From contig JAMKCH010088273.1 of NCBI GenBank assembly GCA_023653785.1, forward strand, positions 1-64,000: 64,000 nucleotides of DNA, given 5' to 3'. This stretch comes from Ophioderma brevispina (lineage: Eukaryota; Echinodermata; Ophiuroidea; Amphilepidida; Ophiodermatidae). This document shows, in pieces, positions 43,351 to 55,943 of this stretch. The translations under genes and the position numbers were made by a program. The notes under the pieces are model-generated. The model searched no databases. It was not told the DNA's origin and worked only from the letters and a program-made list of their open reading frames with translations. Position 1 is the first letter of the stretch. Every line of letters starts with the position of its first letter.

Positions 43351-43731
43351 TCAAATTCTCAGAGTAGCAAACAGTGTGGTCAATGAAACTGCTAGCTGTC
43401 CCAAAAGAATGCCGATCTAACTTGAAAGTTCAGTCATGCAAGTTGATATTTGAAAGGTAAAAACTAAAATTAGTTATTTAACAATGGCTGGGCATGCAAG
43501 TTTTAACAACACCCCGTCCAATTTGCAATTTGGATGAAAATCGCATGGCACTTTGAAGCTGAGGCACACCTTAGGCAGAGTAATTCTGCAAATCTTTATC
43601 AGTGTTTATTCCGTCAAGGCTTGTTGAATTCGGAGGGGGGGGCCATATGCACTCTTTCCGAATTTAAAAGGGATTGCATGTTGGGAGGAGTTGGCGTTCC
43701 TCATGATTTCGGCAATATCTTGTTATGCCTG

Positions 43732-43745
43732 CCGTGACGTCACGG
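43732..43745. promoter_or_regulatory. Perfect 14-bp palindrome containing a CRE (TGACGTCA)
   Basis: CCGTGACGTCACGG is fully self-complementary and centred on the CREB/ATF consensus. A related GGGACGTCACGG lies about 75 bp downstream (near 43,820). No gene start was recognised nearby, so a regulatory role is unproven. Confidence 0.4.
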
Positions 43746-43954
43746 TTGACAAGCATACCGTTACGTGTGCTTTATTCGTTAACGAGTTTTATTCCGTCAG
43801 TGATTAGGTGTCACTGGGGACGTCACGGTGGCCAAATTACACATTCCCGTGATTTTGGTCCTAGCATGCTCAGTAGGCTATAGTCGTAAGATTCATTATG
43901 TAAAATAGATCTATAGCTTTTAAAAAAATTCAAATTGTATCCACTATTTACCCA

Positions 43955-44125
43955 AAGACCCCCATTTCTTTTGAAAAAAGGAACACATTTTTAATGAGAA
44001 GAACTCTACTTTCAGGACTTTTTAGAAGATTTATAAATTTGAAGTTTCAAACAAGACCCCTTTTTGGGTGAAAATGTTAAATTGCTTGCCCAAATAATCT
44101 TATTATTTGTGGGAGTTTGTCACCA
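43955..44125 (-). mobile_element. Partial relative of the GGTCTTTGGGTGA element
   Basis: Contains ACCCAAAGACCCCCATT, AAGACCCCTTTTTGGGTGAAAA and GTTTGTCACCACCC, matching words of the element at 23,500-23,924, mostly inverted. Ends not found. Confidence 0.5.
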
Positions 44126-44605
44126 CCCTATGAATTCGGCAGGCTCAAAGAAAAACTGCATGTTGAAGGAGGTGGTGGCAGAATACTGATCATGCGGTGC
44201 GGAAGTGAATTATAGTAAGTAATATAGTCGGCGTACTCACAGTCCCAGGCCTACGACGATAAGGAATAAGGCACTCAATTTAGTTAACCCTTCACGCAAA
44301 ATGGTTTCAGTAAGACTTTCACGCTTATCCGCTATCGTCTATGGCGCCGGACTATGGCCTCCCGGCGGACTTAGTTTGATTTCACACTCTCACCCAAAGG
44401 ACCTATTTTTGTACCTTCTCGTTCTTGATTATAAACCCATGGTTTGAAAGCGTCAGCCGTACACTCATACGTCTTTCATACGCGAGTGTTGTCGTCCCTG
44501 TGAAATTTTGCCAGTTCTACAGCTCCTAAAAAACCTCAAATTGGCCCAAAATTAAGTTCCAGAGTCCATATTACTTCCGAAAACCTTCTTTTGCTAAACT
44601 TTAAA

Positions 44606-44610
<5 letters not shown>

Positions 44611-44650
<40 letters not shown>
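44611..44650. repeat. A40 homopolymer
   Basis: Forty consecutive A after TTTAAAATTTT. It could be a retroposon tail, but no retroposed gene body was recognised on its 5' side. Confidence 0.95.
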
Positions 44651-44651
<1 letters not shown>

Positions 44652-44659
44652 ATACCCAA

Positions 44660-45589
44660 ACCAAAGTTGGTTGCCCAACTCCCCCCAGTGTGGTGGCCCA
44701 CTAGTATTAGTGGCTGCTTTAAACCTGCTGAAATATGAAAATTTTTTGAGATTTCAATAATTTCAGTATTTTTTTGCCAAATTAACTTGGTCAAGATATA
44801 AGTTATGCTAGCAATGGTGATTTCAAATGTCCTATCCATTAAATAAGCACATTTCTAGCAGCCTTCACACTTCATAAATTTTGCAGCTTGTTATAATACA
44901 CTAGTTCAACTCCATGGCCAGTTCAAACGCTCTCAACTCACTACTGTATTTTCAAAGATTAACTCTGACTGTTAGGTATGAGTCATGATACCCAAGAATG
45001 CAAAAGGTCACTTCCTGTTATCATACAGGTACACACAAGGATGTCATTGTAACTGTGCCCTGTGGAATGTGTCTATTGTAGGCTCTTATGCACATAATTA
45101 GCAAATCAGGTTAAATAAACAGACACCATTGTATTGAGTATTTCATGACATCTGTGATGGTTTTGTATTACAGTTCACATACATGTGGATGTGGATGGGC
45201 GGAAAGGGGTTTTTAATTTAAAATGAAAACCATATTAAATGACAAATTTAAACATTACTTTCTTTTTAAATAATAAGGCCCTCATGATGAAAACATTTAA
45301 ACTCATCACATTTCCAGGCAGATAGTAAATTCCATGGCATTCCCTTATGGGTTCCAACTAGGGGAGGGGGTTGAGTGCCACCAACAGTCCTGTAACATAG
45401 GAAGTGGCTCTAATTCATTTTTTTTGGTCAGTAAAAAAACATCATGGAAAATTTTCAACTGCAAGCCTTACCATAACATAATCACAAATGTTTATTTTTA
45501 AACACAAACAATTCAATTCCTTAATTCAATCTGTTAGTAGAAAAAAAAAATGGACAAAATAAAGGTCCATTTGAAAAAAATCATGGTTC
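44660..45589. other. Unassigned AT-rich DNA
   Basis: No coding similarity, splice-bounded segment or element ends found between the A40 tract and the resumption of the L2/RTE array. Confidence 0.45.
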
Positions 45590-46352
45590 CAGGTCTTTTG
45601 CTTGGATAACCGTCTCTACTACAGAGTCGCCCACATTGATGAAAGGAATAGGAACGGTAGAGGAGAACGAGATGGAAAAATGAGGTGTAATTTATTCAAC
45701 ATAACATTTTTGATCTCCTGGCAACTTTAAAGTTCACAGCTAGATGGAGTAATATTGCTTTGATTCAGACACCATAAAGTTGTACTATCATCTGCATAAA
45801 AAAATCCCACTTGATAAACACTTGACATTATTCTTCAAAAGAAGAAGGCAGCAGGAAAAACCTGCGGGCCGCACTGAACCTGGGAAACGCCACTGAGCAA
45901 TCAGGTTCCGGATTGGAGTCTCTATCTTGACACTTGCTTTTGGGTCTCGGATGTATGAGTCTAAACCAAATAAATAACGCATTGCCTGTCCATTCCTATC
46001 ATTATTTAGCCTTGGATAAAATGCTGTTGCTCAATAGTGTCGAATGCGGCACTTAAGCCTATAAGGAGGATACCGTACTTTTTCTCCATCCAACATGTAC
46101 AAACAAAAGATCATTGAAACCACAAAGAAGGACTATTTCACAACTGTGGTGTTTAGTAAAGGCACTTTGAAGACAGGATGAAGCTGGTTAGCCGTTGAGG
46201 TAGGCCTAGAGTGCTCATAGCTGCTAATCAGCTCAGTTTAATTTGGAAAGGAACTTCAAGTTATAAACGCTGGGTAACTTTGGAGTGATTGAGGATCCCA
46301 AAGTACTCTTCTTTCAAAAGAGGAGCAACATCAGCAGTCTTGAATATTATAT
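45590..46352 (-). mobile_element. L2-type LINE fragment (array copy 4, noisy)
   Basis: Starts abruptly at AGGTCTTTTGCTTGGATAACC, the L2 word found at 47,290. It continues through the RT region to AATATTATATTAATA with many one-base gaps relative to the clean copy. Confidence 0.85.
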
Positions 46353-47052
46353 TAATAAAAGCGAAGGACAAGATCAGGATGGGGTGTCTTTTGCAAAACT
46401 GAGAGAGTTTATGAGAAGTAACATGCTACTCTGCCTGAAAACTAAAAGTATTCAAACCAATGTGTTATGCCTGCCATGATCTATAGTGCGAGACTTATTT
46501 AATGTACTTATCATGTTTTGGGGTATGTTATTTTGATGGTGTAAAATATATCTCTATTTGCGAGCAAATTGAAGAAATTTCATATTTGCTGAAAATGTGC
46601 CAGTGCCGTTTTAATAACTGAATGGAGACCTAGAAATGGAATAAGACATTGAAAAAGACAAAAACATGCTCCAAAATAAGAATTAGGGTGGGCAAGTCAA
46701 TTTTGCCCAATTTTAAAAGTGCACCAAGGCATTACATATTAAGAATAGCAAAGTTTTTTTTAGGGCACCAAGGCAAATTGCCTTAGGTGCCTTAGGTTAT
46801 TTGAAGATCAGGATGAAGCTTGTTAGCCGTGAAGCTTGTTAGCCGTGAGGTAGCCGTGGGGCACCCAAGGCAAATTGCCTTAGGTGCCTTAGGTTATTTT
46901 ATAACTTGCAAAAAGTTGGATGGAGAGACGAGATCATCCAGTTCCTAGGCATAAGCTGGATTAGGAAAGCCCAAGAAAGATCTTTATGGTGTCACCTTGG
47001 AGAGGCCTTCATCCTGCAGTGGATCGATAATGGCGGATGATGAGGATGATGA
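46353..47052 (+). mobile_element. RTE 3' end (array copy) with scrambled insert
   Basis: Same RTE tail as at 37.9 and 39.4 kb, including the CCAGTGCCGTTTTAA repeat and the AAGGCAAATTGCCTTAGG insert. At 46,801-46,880 a piece of L2 (GAAGATCAGGATGAAGCTTG, TTAGCCGTGAGGTAG) is embedded with GAAGCTTGTTAGCCGTGA doubled. It ends in the GATGATGAGGATGATGA tail. Confidence 0.82.
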
Positions 47053-48080
47053 CTCTAGGTTGGTAAACAAGAGTTCATAATAATCATTTCCTAGAGGTAT
47101 CCAAATTGGAAGGCTGAGCTTTTGACACGCTAGCGAATGCAGAAGAGAGAAATGCATGCACAAGTTCTTCGGTGCTTTTCCGGTTCAGATATTTGCGGAT
47201 GCGGCCGGTGTTTCTAAGAGCATGTGAAGCAAAACGGCAAATGTTGTTGAGATGAGGAACCAAGAAGAGGTGCTGATCGTCGATGACGCCAAGGTCTTTT
47301 GCTTGGATAACCGTCTCTACTACAGAGTCGCCCACATTGATGAAAGGAATAGGCACGGTAGAGGAGAAACGAGATGAAAAATGAACCACCTCATTTTTAG
47401 TGTAATTTAAGACAAGCTTATTATTCAGCATACATTTTTGAATCTCCTTGATGCAACTTTCAAGTTCACAGATAGATGGAGTAATATTGCTATGATTCAG
47501 ACCACCATAAAGTTGACTATCATCTGCATAAAAAATCCCACTTGATAACACTTGACATTATCTTCAAAAGAAGAAGAATACAGAGTAAACACCTACGGGC
47601 CCGCTACTGAACCCTGGAAAACGCCACTGAGCAATCATGGGGTTCGGATTTGGAGTCTCCTATCTTGACCACTTGCTTTTTGGTCTCGGGTGTATGATTT
47701 AAACCACCAATAAAGCATTTCCTGTCAGTCCATATCTATTATTTAGCCTCTGGAAAATGCTGTGATCAATAGTGTCGAATGCGGCACTTAAGTCTAGGCG
47801 GACTACCGTATCTTTTTCTCCATCAACAGTCAACAAGAGATCATTTAAACACAAAGAAGGGCTGTTTCACAACTGTGGTGTTTTCGGTAAGCATTTTGAA
47901 GATCAGGATGAAGCTTGTTAACCGTGAGGTAGTCCTAGAGTTGCTCAATAGCTGCTTAATCAGTTACTTTGGAAAGGAACTTCAAGTTATAAACGCTGGG
48001 TAACTTTGGAGTGATTGAGGATCGAAAGTACTCTTCTTTAAAAGAGGAGCAACCTCAGCAGTCTTGAATATTATATTAAT
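47053..48080 (-). mobile_element. L2-type LINE, cleanest copy (RT to C-terminal region)
   Basis: The longest open stretch (47,551-47,084) reads FYADDSQLYGGLNHSNITPS, LESCIKEIQKCMLNNKLVLN, YTKNEVVHFSSRF, INVGDSVVETV, AKDLGVIDDQHLFLVPHLNN, then a tail RNTGRIRKYLNRKSTEELVH and AFLSS. This is the FADD palm and thumb/C-terminal part of an L2/CR1-type RT. Upstream on the minus strand (47,560-48,060) come the LLDLSAAFDTIDHSIL-type palm A and KTAEVAPLLKK blocks with a few frame changes. 5' end missing. Confidence 0.88.
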
Positions 48081-48199
48081 ATATCATTATTATTATCATG
48101 GGTGCCAAATTGTGTATAATGCATTCTTTGGTTATTGTCTATACCTGACCGAAGCCCTATAATAATATTGAGAAAAGAAGCTATACTGCCGATTTTCAC

Positions 48200-48400
48200 A
48201 AATATTTAGGGGGAACGTTCCGATGTACCGCTCCCCCAATGAGTTCGATTCCTTGTGAAGTCGTCCTCGCAGGTCTTCTCGAGAACTTCGATTTTCTCCT
48301 GCAGCTAATATAGGATTTTTCCCACAAGTGTTTTTTACTTGTTCTCAGTTGGTGGATTTGGCGCGCGCTATAAGAAATAGATATTTTTAATCATGATTAT
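48200..48400 (+). mobile_element. SINE-like or LINE-tail element with GAGTTCGATTCC and GCGCTATAAG tail
   Basis: GAGTTCGATTCC (near 48,242) resembles a tRNA-type B box. About 110 bp downstream, ATTTGGCGCGCGCTATAAGAAATA resembles the tail at 1,980. No convincing A box was found, so a tRNA-derived SINE is possible but not shown. Confidence 0.4.
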
Positions 48401-51400
48401 TGGGTGATTCAAATATACAATTGATTCCGTCATGCGCTGTATGACGTTGTGCAGTAGCGCTCTACGGAATGAATGGCAATACCTCAATTGCATCCATGGG
48501 ACTTCTATATGAAACGTCTACCAAATATACGCAGATTTAGTGTAGAAATGTCAAAATTAATATTGGACAGTTTCAAGCAAGTACACTATCGTAGTTGTTA
48601 CAAAAACATGCAATTCTAAAAGATCAGTAATATCCAAATTACACATGCAGGCCGCACTTTATTGGCTTGTTTCTAGATCTGAATACCGCTAGATGTTGAC
48701 ATATACAATAATAAAAAAACGCCATAATGCCTGTCACAAGTGCCTTTAGTAAGAATGGTATGGCATGTACAGTGTAATCAGGTAATACCACATCCACCCA
48801 AGAGGTGACCAAACCAGAAATTCTTAGTATGTTTTTAATCTCATACCGCACTACAGACTTTCAAAGATAAAATCCCGGAAAAAAATTCGCCAGTTCTCTG
48901 AAAATTTAGTTAACCATTTGAATATATGCAGTCAAAAAAAAGGGATTTTCCCTTCAATTCTTTCCGGGATTCTTCACTTCTCAATGTGCCAAACCACGCA
49001 CATTTGCACGCAATTCTTTCAATTCACATATGAGTGAATTATAATTTAATCAATAATAAGCTTATTATGCAATACATGAGTGTCCATTATACTAATACTG
49101 AAGACTATTATAACTAGACGTGATAATCGAGTAGTTCGTCGCATGCAATAAAGCTTTAGAACGTAATGCAATTTTGCCATTCTTGTTTGACATTATCAGA
49201 TGGCGATTACATAATTCATTTCATTGCGAATGGGCTTTGAAATGACGTCATGTAAATCAGTGACGGGGTAACATCGTCGGCAAGGTCTCCTGGGTAGCGA
49301 TGGGCCCATTGCTTAGCATCATTTTAAAGTGAGGTTATTGCTGACGTCATAACGACGTCATTAGCATTCATTTTGGCATCGACGCAAGTGATTTTCATGA
49401 TGGTTCTCGGAAATTCCGGGAGATGTGCTTCCTGCGCCTGGGGAGGATTGCGCGCTACAAGTAGGCTACGAAAAAATTCGGTGGTACCCAGGTTGGTTTC
49501 GCCCTTATCCCTGTTTTCTTCTTTATCCCCATACGTAAATGTGATTCTAAAGGAGTACAATGTAAACACGGGGTAGCACTGGCGAGCGAGCCTGTACTAA
49601 CCTGCTCAATTCACTGCACAGCCTGGCTTGTAGATTGTAGCGACAGCCTGCCTGTTTCCTCTCTCATTATTCTTGTGTTTCTATTTTTGTGACGCATTTT
49701 CCTGTCTCGTGGCAACACGAGCTCGGAAGGCAGTCAATCTGGGCCCAATAAAGGATTCCCTTGTATTATGGCACCAGACGCCCCGTTAAAACGTTAATTC
49801 CTAGGATAAGATACCAAACACAAAAACTAATAAAGTCATTTTTCAATGATAAGGCATTTAAGAAAATAAAATATTCGCAGTTAAGATTTTCGTATATTTT
49901 AACTGAAACATGATGGTCACCTTCTAGCAGATTTTCTGATAAATAACATCTTTTTCCCTGTGGTATCTCGCTAACTGTGATGTGAATAACAAGTTAATTT
50001 TGGGGTGCCGCTTCACGAGCAAGAAAAGCAAGCAGCAGCCTCAACGCCGGCCTTGGCTAACAGTGATGCATGTGCATACGTCGTAGTAGCAGTACTAGTT
50101 AGGGCAATACAGGATGTGATGCTATTCTTAGCAATACGTTCGCCCACGCGCCGAGTTGCGCGGGTCACTATTCGGTAGTAGCAAGTACAATTGATCCACA
50201 ATTACCGCTCTACCCAGAGTAACGTTCCCACGTGGTTGATTTCTTTGCGTCATTGATACTCACAAAAAATGATGGGAAGCGCTGGGAGTAGGTAGAGGTC
50301 AAAGGTCAGTCACCTTCAGAAGGATGGAAACGACCAATATCGTGTCTGATCACCAAGCACGCGACACTAGCTCAATTTTACGTAAATGCTGTACCATTTA
50401 GTATTTACGTCTTGATGGGTTTATATATAAAAGCCAAACATGTACAAAGTAACTATGAAACGTGGCGTCCCCAGCAGTGGTCAATATTACCAACAAGGAT
50501 CATAAGGGTACGACGCCAATCAGGAAGTGATATCATTGATTACTTGATTGTTGGATTGATTAATTGATTGATCAATAATCAATTACTACCAGACAGGGGG
50601 TCAGTGCAAATGCGTGTCATCGATAACGTCTGTTCACCTACCAGGCCTGGAGTAGTGATGACGGTAAGAACTTTTAATTAATGAGCAATTGATCAATTAA
50701 ATGATTTAATTGAAATGTCAATAATAATAATAGTCATTGCTTATTGTTAGAGTCTTGTTTTGTATTTGTTTATACAAATTTGTAGAGTGATTGCCGTCAA
50801 AACAATACCCAAACAGTGAATGAATTGGCATTAATGCATTTGGGTTACCCCTGTGGGTCTTCGTGACTGTTTCAATTGACTCGCACGTCTACCGTAGATA
50901 GCAGTGCTCGTATTGTTGTTAAGCACCCCGCTCGCTGAATTTGTCGTGTTTACGATCTGTGAGTAGGTAATGTTAATAACATAAAAACATTGTTGAATTA
51001 CACACACACGCTCACAGTAAGTTATGTTTACAAATGACTTCTCCGGTTACAAAAAACTTAATCAATAGCTCTTGTAAAATATTACATGCATGAAACGTAA
51101 AAACTTTTCTTTAACACGTTGTGTGCCTATGTAACTTCGACACAGGGAACACTTGATTAGACATATATTGCACCTGTAGATTCATACTTGTTAAGTAAAC
51201 ACATCGCATTGTTTGTATTGTTACACCTTTTTTGGTATTCCGCTGATAGCTATATCAAAATCCAAGAAGCGCTTTCGTACATTGTATACTAATCCGTGAT
51301 CATCGTAATTGAGGATGTGTATTATTCGGAAAATAGTACATGCAACGAACTTCAAATTACGTTAAAAACTCTGGATAATTCTTCATTAGTATTACTTGTT

Positions 51401-52020
51401 TCTTTCTTCCACTTGAGCATTGTCTTATGTAATTAGAAAGTAAACCTACTTTATTATAGTACCCAATTACACTTACACTAATTGCATGGACTATTATTAT
51501 ACTCTGTTTCACCTCGCCGTGGACGCGCAAGCGCTGGCGCCGCACCCAAGTGCGGGCGTAATTGCAAGCGAGAACAAAAACGGCAACGCAAAACGCACGC
51601 GTGACTACTGCATGTAAGTCTTAATTCCGCAATGTCCCATTGCCACAACAGAGTATAAGAAACGTTTAGCTAATAACGAAAGTAACCATCAACGATGTTT
51701 TGGATTGGTTTCATGAAGTAATTGCAAATACACTGACAAAAACGACTATGCTTTGTAGAAGAGACTCACGATTTTGATTATACGAATCGAATTAACTCAT
51801 AATTGTTACGTAATTTGAAATTTATTCCAATATTAGGATGCCATTCCGAATTTAAATATATTTGTTTAATATGTTTTATTTTGTTCGCGTTTGTACGTTT
51901 GTGGTTGTTGCTTAATGCTTGTATTTGCACTAACTCTTTCTATTTTTAATTAACCCAATGTAATGAATAGAGGATTATAATAAGAGTTACTTAATCACGC
52001 GTGCGTATGAAATCCTCTTT
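48401..52020. other. Unassigned AT-rich DNA with isolated CRE and DR1 sites
   Basis: No coding similarity or element ends. Palindromic TGACGTCA occurs at 49,243-49,250 and 49,342-49,349, with a further CGACGTCA about 10 bp on. A perfect DR1 nuclear-receptor site lies at 50,296-50,308. A CpG-rich patch lies at 51,500-51,600. Confidence 0.4.
50296..50308 (+). promoter_or_regulatory. Perfect DR1 element (AGGTCA A AGGTCA)
   Basis: Two exact half-sites spaced by one base, the consensus of HNF4, PPAR/RXR and COUP-TF-type nuclear receptors. No nearby gene start recognised. Confidence 0.4.
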
Positions 52021-52341
52021 GCCTATGTGTGTATATGATATGTATGTGGGTATGTACGTGTGGTCGCACCCCCCAAAAAAAAAATCCAAGGGAAGGGACA
52101 AAAGGTCCTCTTTTTTCTTTGCTTAATTTTTTTGATAAAATGGTCCAAATTAAGAGAATTTTGACAATCAACTTGGTGATGATGAGATGTTCAAAAAGTC
52201 CAAAAGGACCATTTTAGGGGTATTAGGTCCACTTTAACCAAAAACGTCCACTTTTTCAAAGTTCACCCATAAATCCTGCGTATACGGCTCTGTATGTATG
52301 CATGTGTGTATACATGTGTGTGTGTGTGTGCATATGTATGC

Positions 52342-52345
<4 letters not shown>

Positions 52346-52417
<72 letters not shown>

Positions 52418-52436
52418 ATATATATATATATATATG
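52346..52436. repeat. (TA)n microsatellite
   Basis: About 90 bp of TA repeats with one GTG interruption, flanked by TG-rich DNA. All reading frames through it are low complexity. Confidence 0.97.
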
Positions 52437-52439
52437 CAT

Positions 52440-55370
52440 GTGTAAAGTGCGTGTGCAGTTTGTGCGCGTGTACAAGCGTATAAGTGCGCGTGTCAAAAGT
52501 ATTTGCCTTTAACATGTTTAATGTCAAATGTCACAAATGTCAAAGATCATACCAAACTTCACGAATTGAAATTGCAATAATTCTATCATTCTATGTTATT
52601 CAAGGTGAATGCCAAATTAATCATGCTAGGCAATATTGTGTCAATTATACCTCGCCTGAGGCATAACAAAACGGTAACTTGTTATATTAGCAATATTGCC
52701 GGTGCATTTATAAAGGGCTTTCACGTACAACTGCAGTTACTTAGGACGATTGTTTGTCGCGTCAGGAAAACATTTTACAAACCTCAAAAAATTCGTTATA
52801 TTGAGACGACCATTTTTTATTTATTATAGAGTTAGGCTTTGGAATATCAATATAGCTTACAACACAACTACTCACCTTTTGTTCTTATTTTATATAAACC
52901 ATGAATATGTTAACTGTTAATGTCACATGGAAATATAAAATTACTTGATGAGGAGGATTGTCGCGTAGGGAAAGCACTTCAAAAAATGCCAAATTGAGAG
53001 TCTGCTTTTCATGATGAAAAACAGTAGCAAAATCAATAAGCTTACAATAAAGTACATCATTGCATGCAAATATGCAAATAAGTAGATAATTTTAATTTAC
53101 AAAATAAGCAGTTATATATCTCATGACACAAGTTTCAGCTTCCTCCAAATGGAATTTTCTGTGTCTTGCAAAGGAAATATCGAAATGACGTTTTTTTTAA
53201 TTACAAAAATTTTAATTTTACAACAGCAAACCGTATACCTTCAAATTGGGTTGGATTTCTCTAAACCAATATCCGCAATACGGGTGGCAATAACTTGGCA
53301 TTTATTGACTCGTTTTGCTTGAAAACAGTTGTCGTAAAAAGAAGGTAAAACTGCGTTATCTTACACGTTCAGTTTCAGTAGAATTAAAATAGCTCTAGAT
53401 ATAAGCTCTAAAGCGGCTGGGAAAATGATTATGTTACGATTTTAACCTTGAACTGAGTTATACAATATAACTGCATAAAACAGAATGTTTACACCGAATT
53501 ACTTTTCTGTAATTAACTATGAAAATAAAGTGTTACAATGTAAATAATATGTAAAGATGATAATGACAACGATGACTCGCGCAATATTTATTATCATTAT
53601 CATTATATCCAGTTCTATAAGAAAAGATTTGCTTTTTATAATACAAATACTGTAGGTATATGTATGAGTGTGTAGTTATGTGTGTAAGTTAAAGTTTCGG
53701 TTAACCTTTTTAAAATTATAGCTCGTGCGTGGACACCTTAAAGGTGGTTGTTCCGATTTATGTGTATTGTGTTCTCTACTTGATATGAGAGCCTGGCACT
53801 TGCACATACACCCAATCAAGTACCGTGGGAAACAAACTTGCGGTTTTGATGGTAGACGCAATAATGCATGTTGCAAAGCCCTATTCAATACTGTGCTAAT
53901 AAAGTGGTTAACCACTAAAACGGCGTTTTTTTGTTTATATCTTGGGAATGAAATGGATTCGAGGGCTCAAATTTCAGGACGACAATGAGAAAAATACGGC
54001 CTTTCATCTGATACCAAATTCGATACTACTTCCGGGTAAATCAGGGGGGTCCCAAAGACGATCGGAACACGCCCCTTTAATTCTAATTGACACCTAAGGA
54101 AGCACAGTACAAAATCCGCGGCAACACCGCTATAGTTCCTATAAAAGCTAGAATTTGAACTTAATTTGTGTAGTTATGTGGTGGATATTTGTTCTAGAGA
54201 TTTGCTTTTGGTATCATTCATGTTCGTATTCTTTCATCATATTTATGTTAAAAAAAATGAGAAATGGATGAGAAACCGTCTTGGCGGTTTGATACGACGA
54301 CATGTAAAACACCGTCCGATTCTTGGGGCTCAGAAATTAGAAAAAAACAGGGCGTAATTTTCAAATCTAATTTAATTTGCAAAAAAACTGACATTGTTCA
54401 AAAAAATATTTTTTAAAGACCATGAATTCAAAATTCCATTGCTCTTGATAAGGCAGGGAAAAAGATATGACGGGTACAACAGAGCCCACAAAGCATGTGT
54501 TTACTGTTTCAATAGGCAGACTCTTTTGTACTGTGCCCCCTAACATGTCATGGTAGGGTTAAAGGTTACATTACCAAGGTCAAAGGTCATTAGAGGTCAA
54601 TTTGTGCAGAGAGTGAAGGGAAGGTTGATCGCGAAAGTAGGCGACACAAGTGGTTTGAGAACCACCTTGTTTTTTTTTATCTAACGTATTATTTGATAGA
54701 AAGCAGGTATTGACATTTTGTTGTTGTTTTTTTATTATTATTTTTCATATTCTTGTTTTAATAGAATGAGAAACAAAAATGATCTTTTCATATATGTCAT
54801 CCGGAAAAAATATTACCAAATAGGTTTTATTCTAAAATGCTGACATGCATACAAATAAGAAATTTCATTCGTTCTTAAACTGGGTATCTACTCAATTACA
54901 ACGCGGAAACGTATCCACAAAAATAACATAAGTAACCGTATGTATGTTTAGATTTCTAATTATAGCTGGTCTGCACGTTAATGTTTAAATTACGTGTGTT
55001 ATTTCACAACCAAGCTAATAATATCAATTTGCCTGATTATTTAATATGTATAAAAACCTACGCGAGCTCTTTGCATTTGCATAAGAAAATATTTTGACAC
55101 TTTGCGTTTCTAAACTACAAAACCATTTTCAAAATTCAGACATTATATTCCAAGAGAACTACTACACAAATCGTTAATTTTTTGTGTTTTTTACCAATTG
55201 TTCCGTAAATAAACTAAAAAACACACTATATATCCATTCGTCGTTCACTTTCAAATCGATTTTACCTTTCTACAATAGCGAACAAGCAGGAGAGGAAAAA
55301 TATAAAGTGCTAGTAGCTTTATTTCCGCAGACTCATTAATACCCACTCGCTTCATGAAAGGATTGATAAG
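52440..55370. other. Unassigned AT-rich DNA
   Basis: No coding similarity, RNA gene or element ends recognised, apart from a DR1-type site near 54,577. Confidence 0.45.
54577..54599 (+). promoter_or_regulatory. DR1 plus third AGGTCA half-site
   Basis: AGGTCA-A-AGGTCA (54,577-54,589) is followed four bases later by AGGTCA (54,594-54,599), preceded by GGGTTAAAGGTTA. It may be a nuclear-receptor site or simply the edge of the TGACCT-rich dispersed repeat that also forms the satellite at 21 kb. Confidence 0.35.
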
Positions 55371-55379
55371 GCGCTACAA

Positions 55380-55520
55380 GGCCGCTGGTTTATTTTGGGC
55401 TTCAAGCGAAGATGATGTCGGTGATGACGTCATGGAGCCCGCGTTGAGGTAACCCGTCCGTTGCTAGGTCACGTCATACGCGGTGTGACGTCAAAGTTAC
55501 CCTATCAGTCTGCCATCAGT
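55380..55520. promoter_or_regulatory. Candidate promoter/enhancer: two CREs and RFX-like half-sites
   Basis: Within 70 bp lie TGACGTCA (55,425-55,432), GGTAACC, GTTGCTAGG with CACGTCA, and TGACGTCA (55,486-55,493). The stretch is CpG-rich in otherwise AT-rich DNA. CRE plus X-box-like GTTGC/GGTAAC combinations occur in real animal promoters. It lies about 450 bp upstream of the open frame at 55,944. Inference only. Confidence 0.35.
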
Positions 55521-55943
55521 CAGGGTGCTTTTACAAAGCATCGCTTTGTGAACAATCACTGCATATAGTTTGACATTTCAAATAATATTGTCTGGTTCAA
55601 ATCATTCACGTAAAATCCTTTGTATAAACTCAAACCCACACGCAAAATTCTGAGCGGTAATTGAAGAAGCGAAAAGCACTCGAAATTTGACTCGATTTCA
55701 TCAAAAATTCAAACTCAAATGACAAAAAAAAATATATTGAATGTGATGATATTTTCGTCAGCAAGGTGTTCATGTAAATAATCGAAAGTCATGATATTTT
55801 GAAAATGTGACGGCGAGAGCTGTCTTTATACACCGTATAAATTGAAATACCTGGCAAATTGCTGTCTCTTGTATGTAACGTCGAGGATACACTCTGGATA
55901 TAATATCCATTCTCAGTCCCACAGTTAAGGTGTAGAGGTGGAA

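Noticed and set aside
48230..48260. tRNA gene based on GAGTTCGATTCC
   Set aside because: No A box, acceptor stem or anticodon arm can be folded around it. At most a tRNA-derived SINE remnant.
52234..52527. Overlapping Tyr/Ile-repeat frames on both strands
   Set aside because: They are translations of the (TA)n microsatellite.
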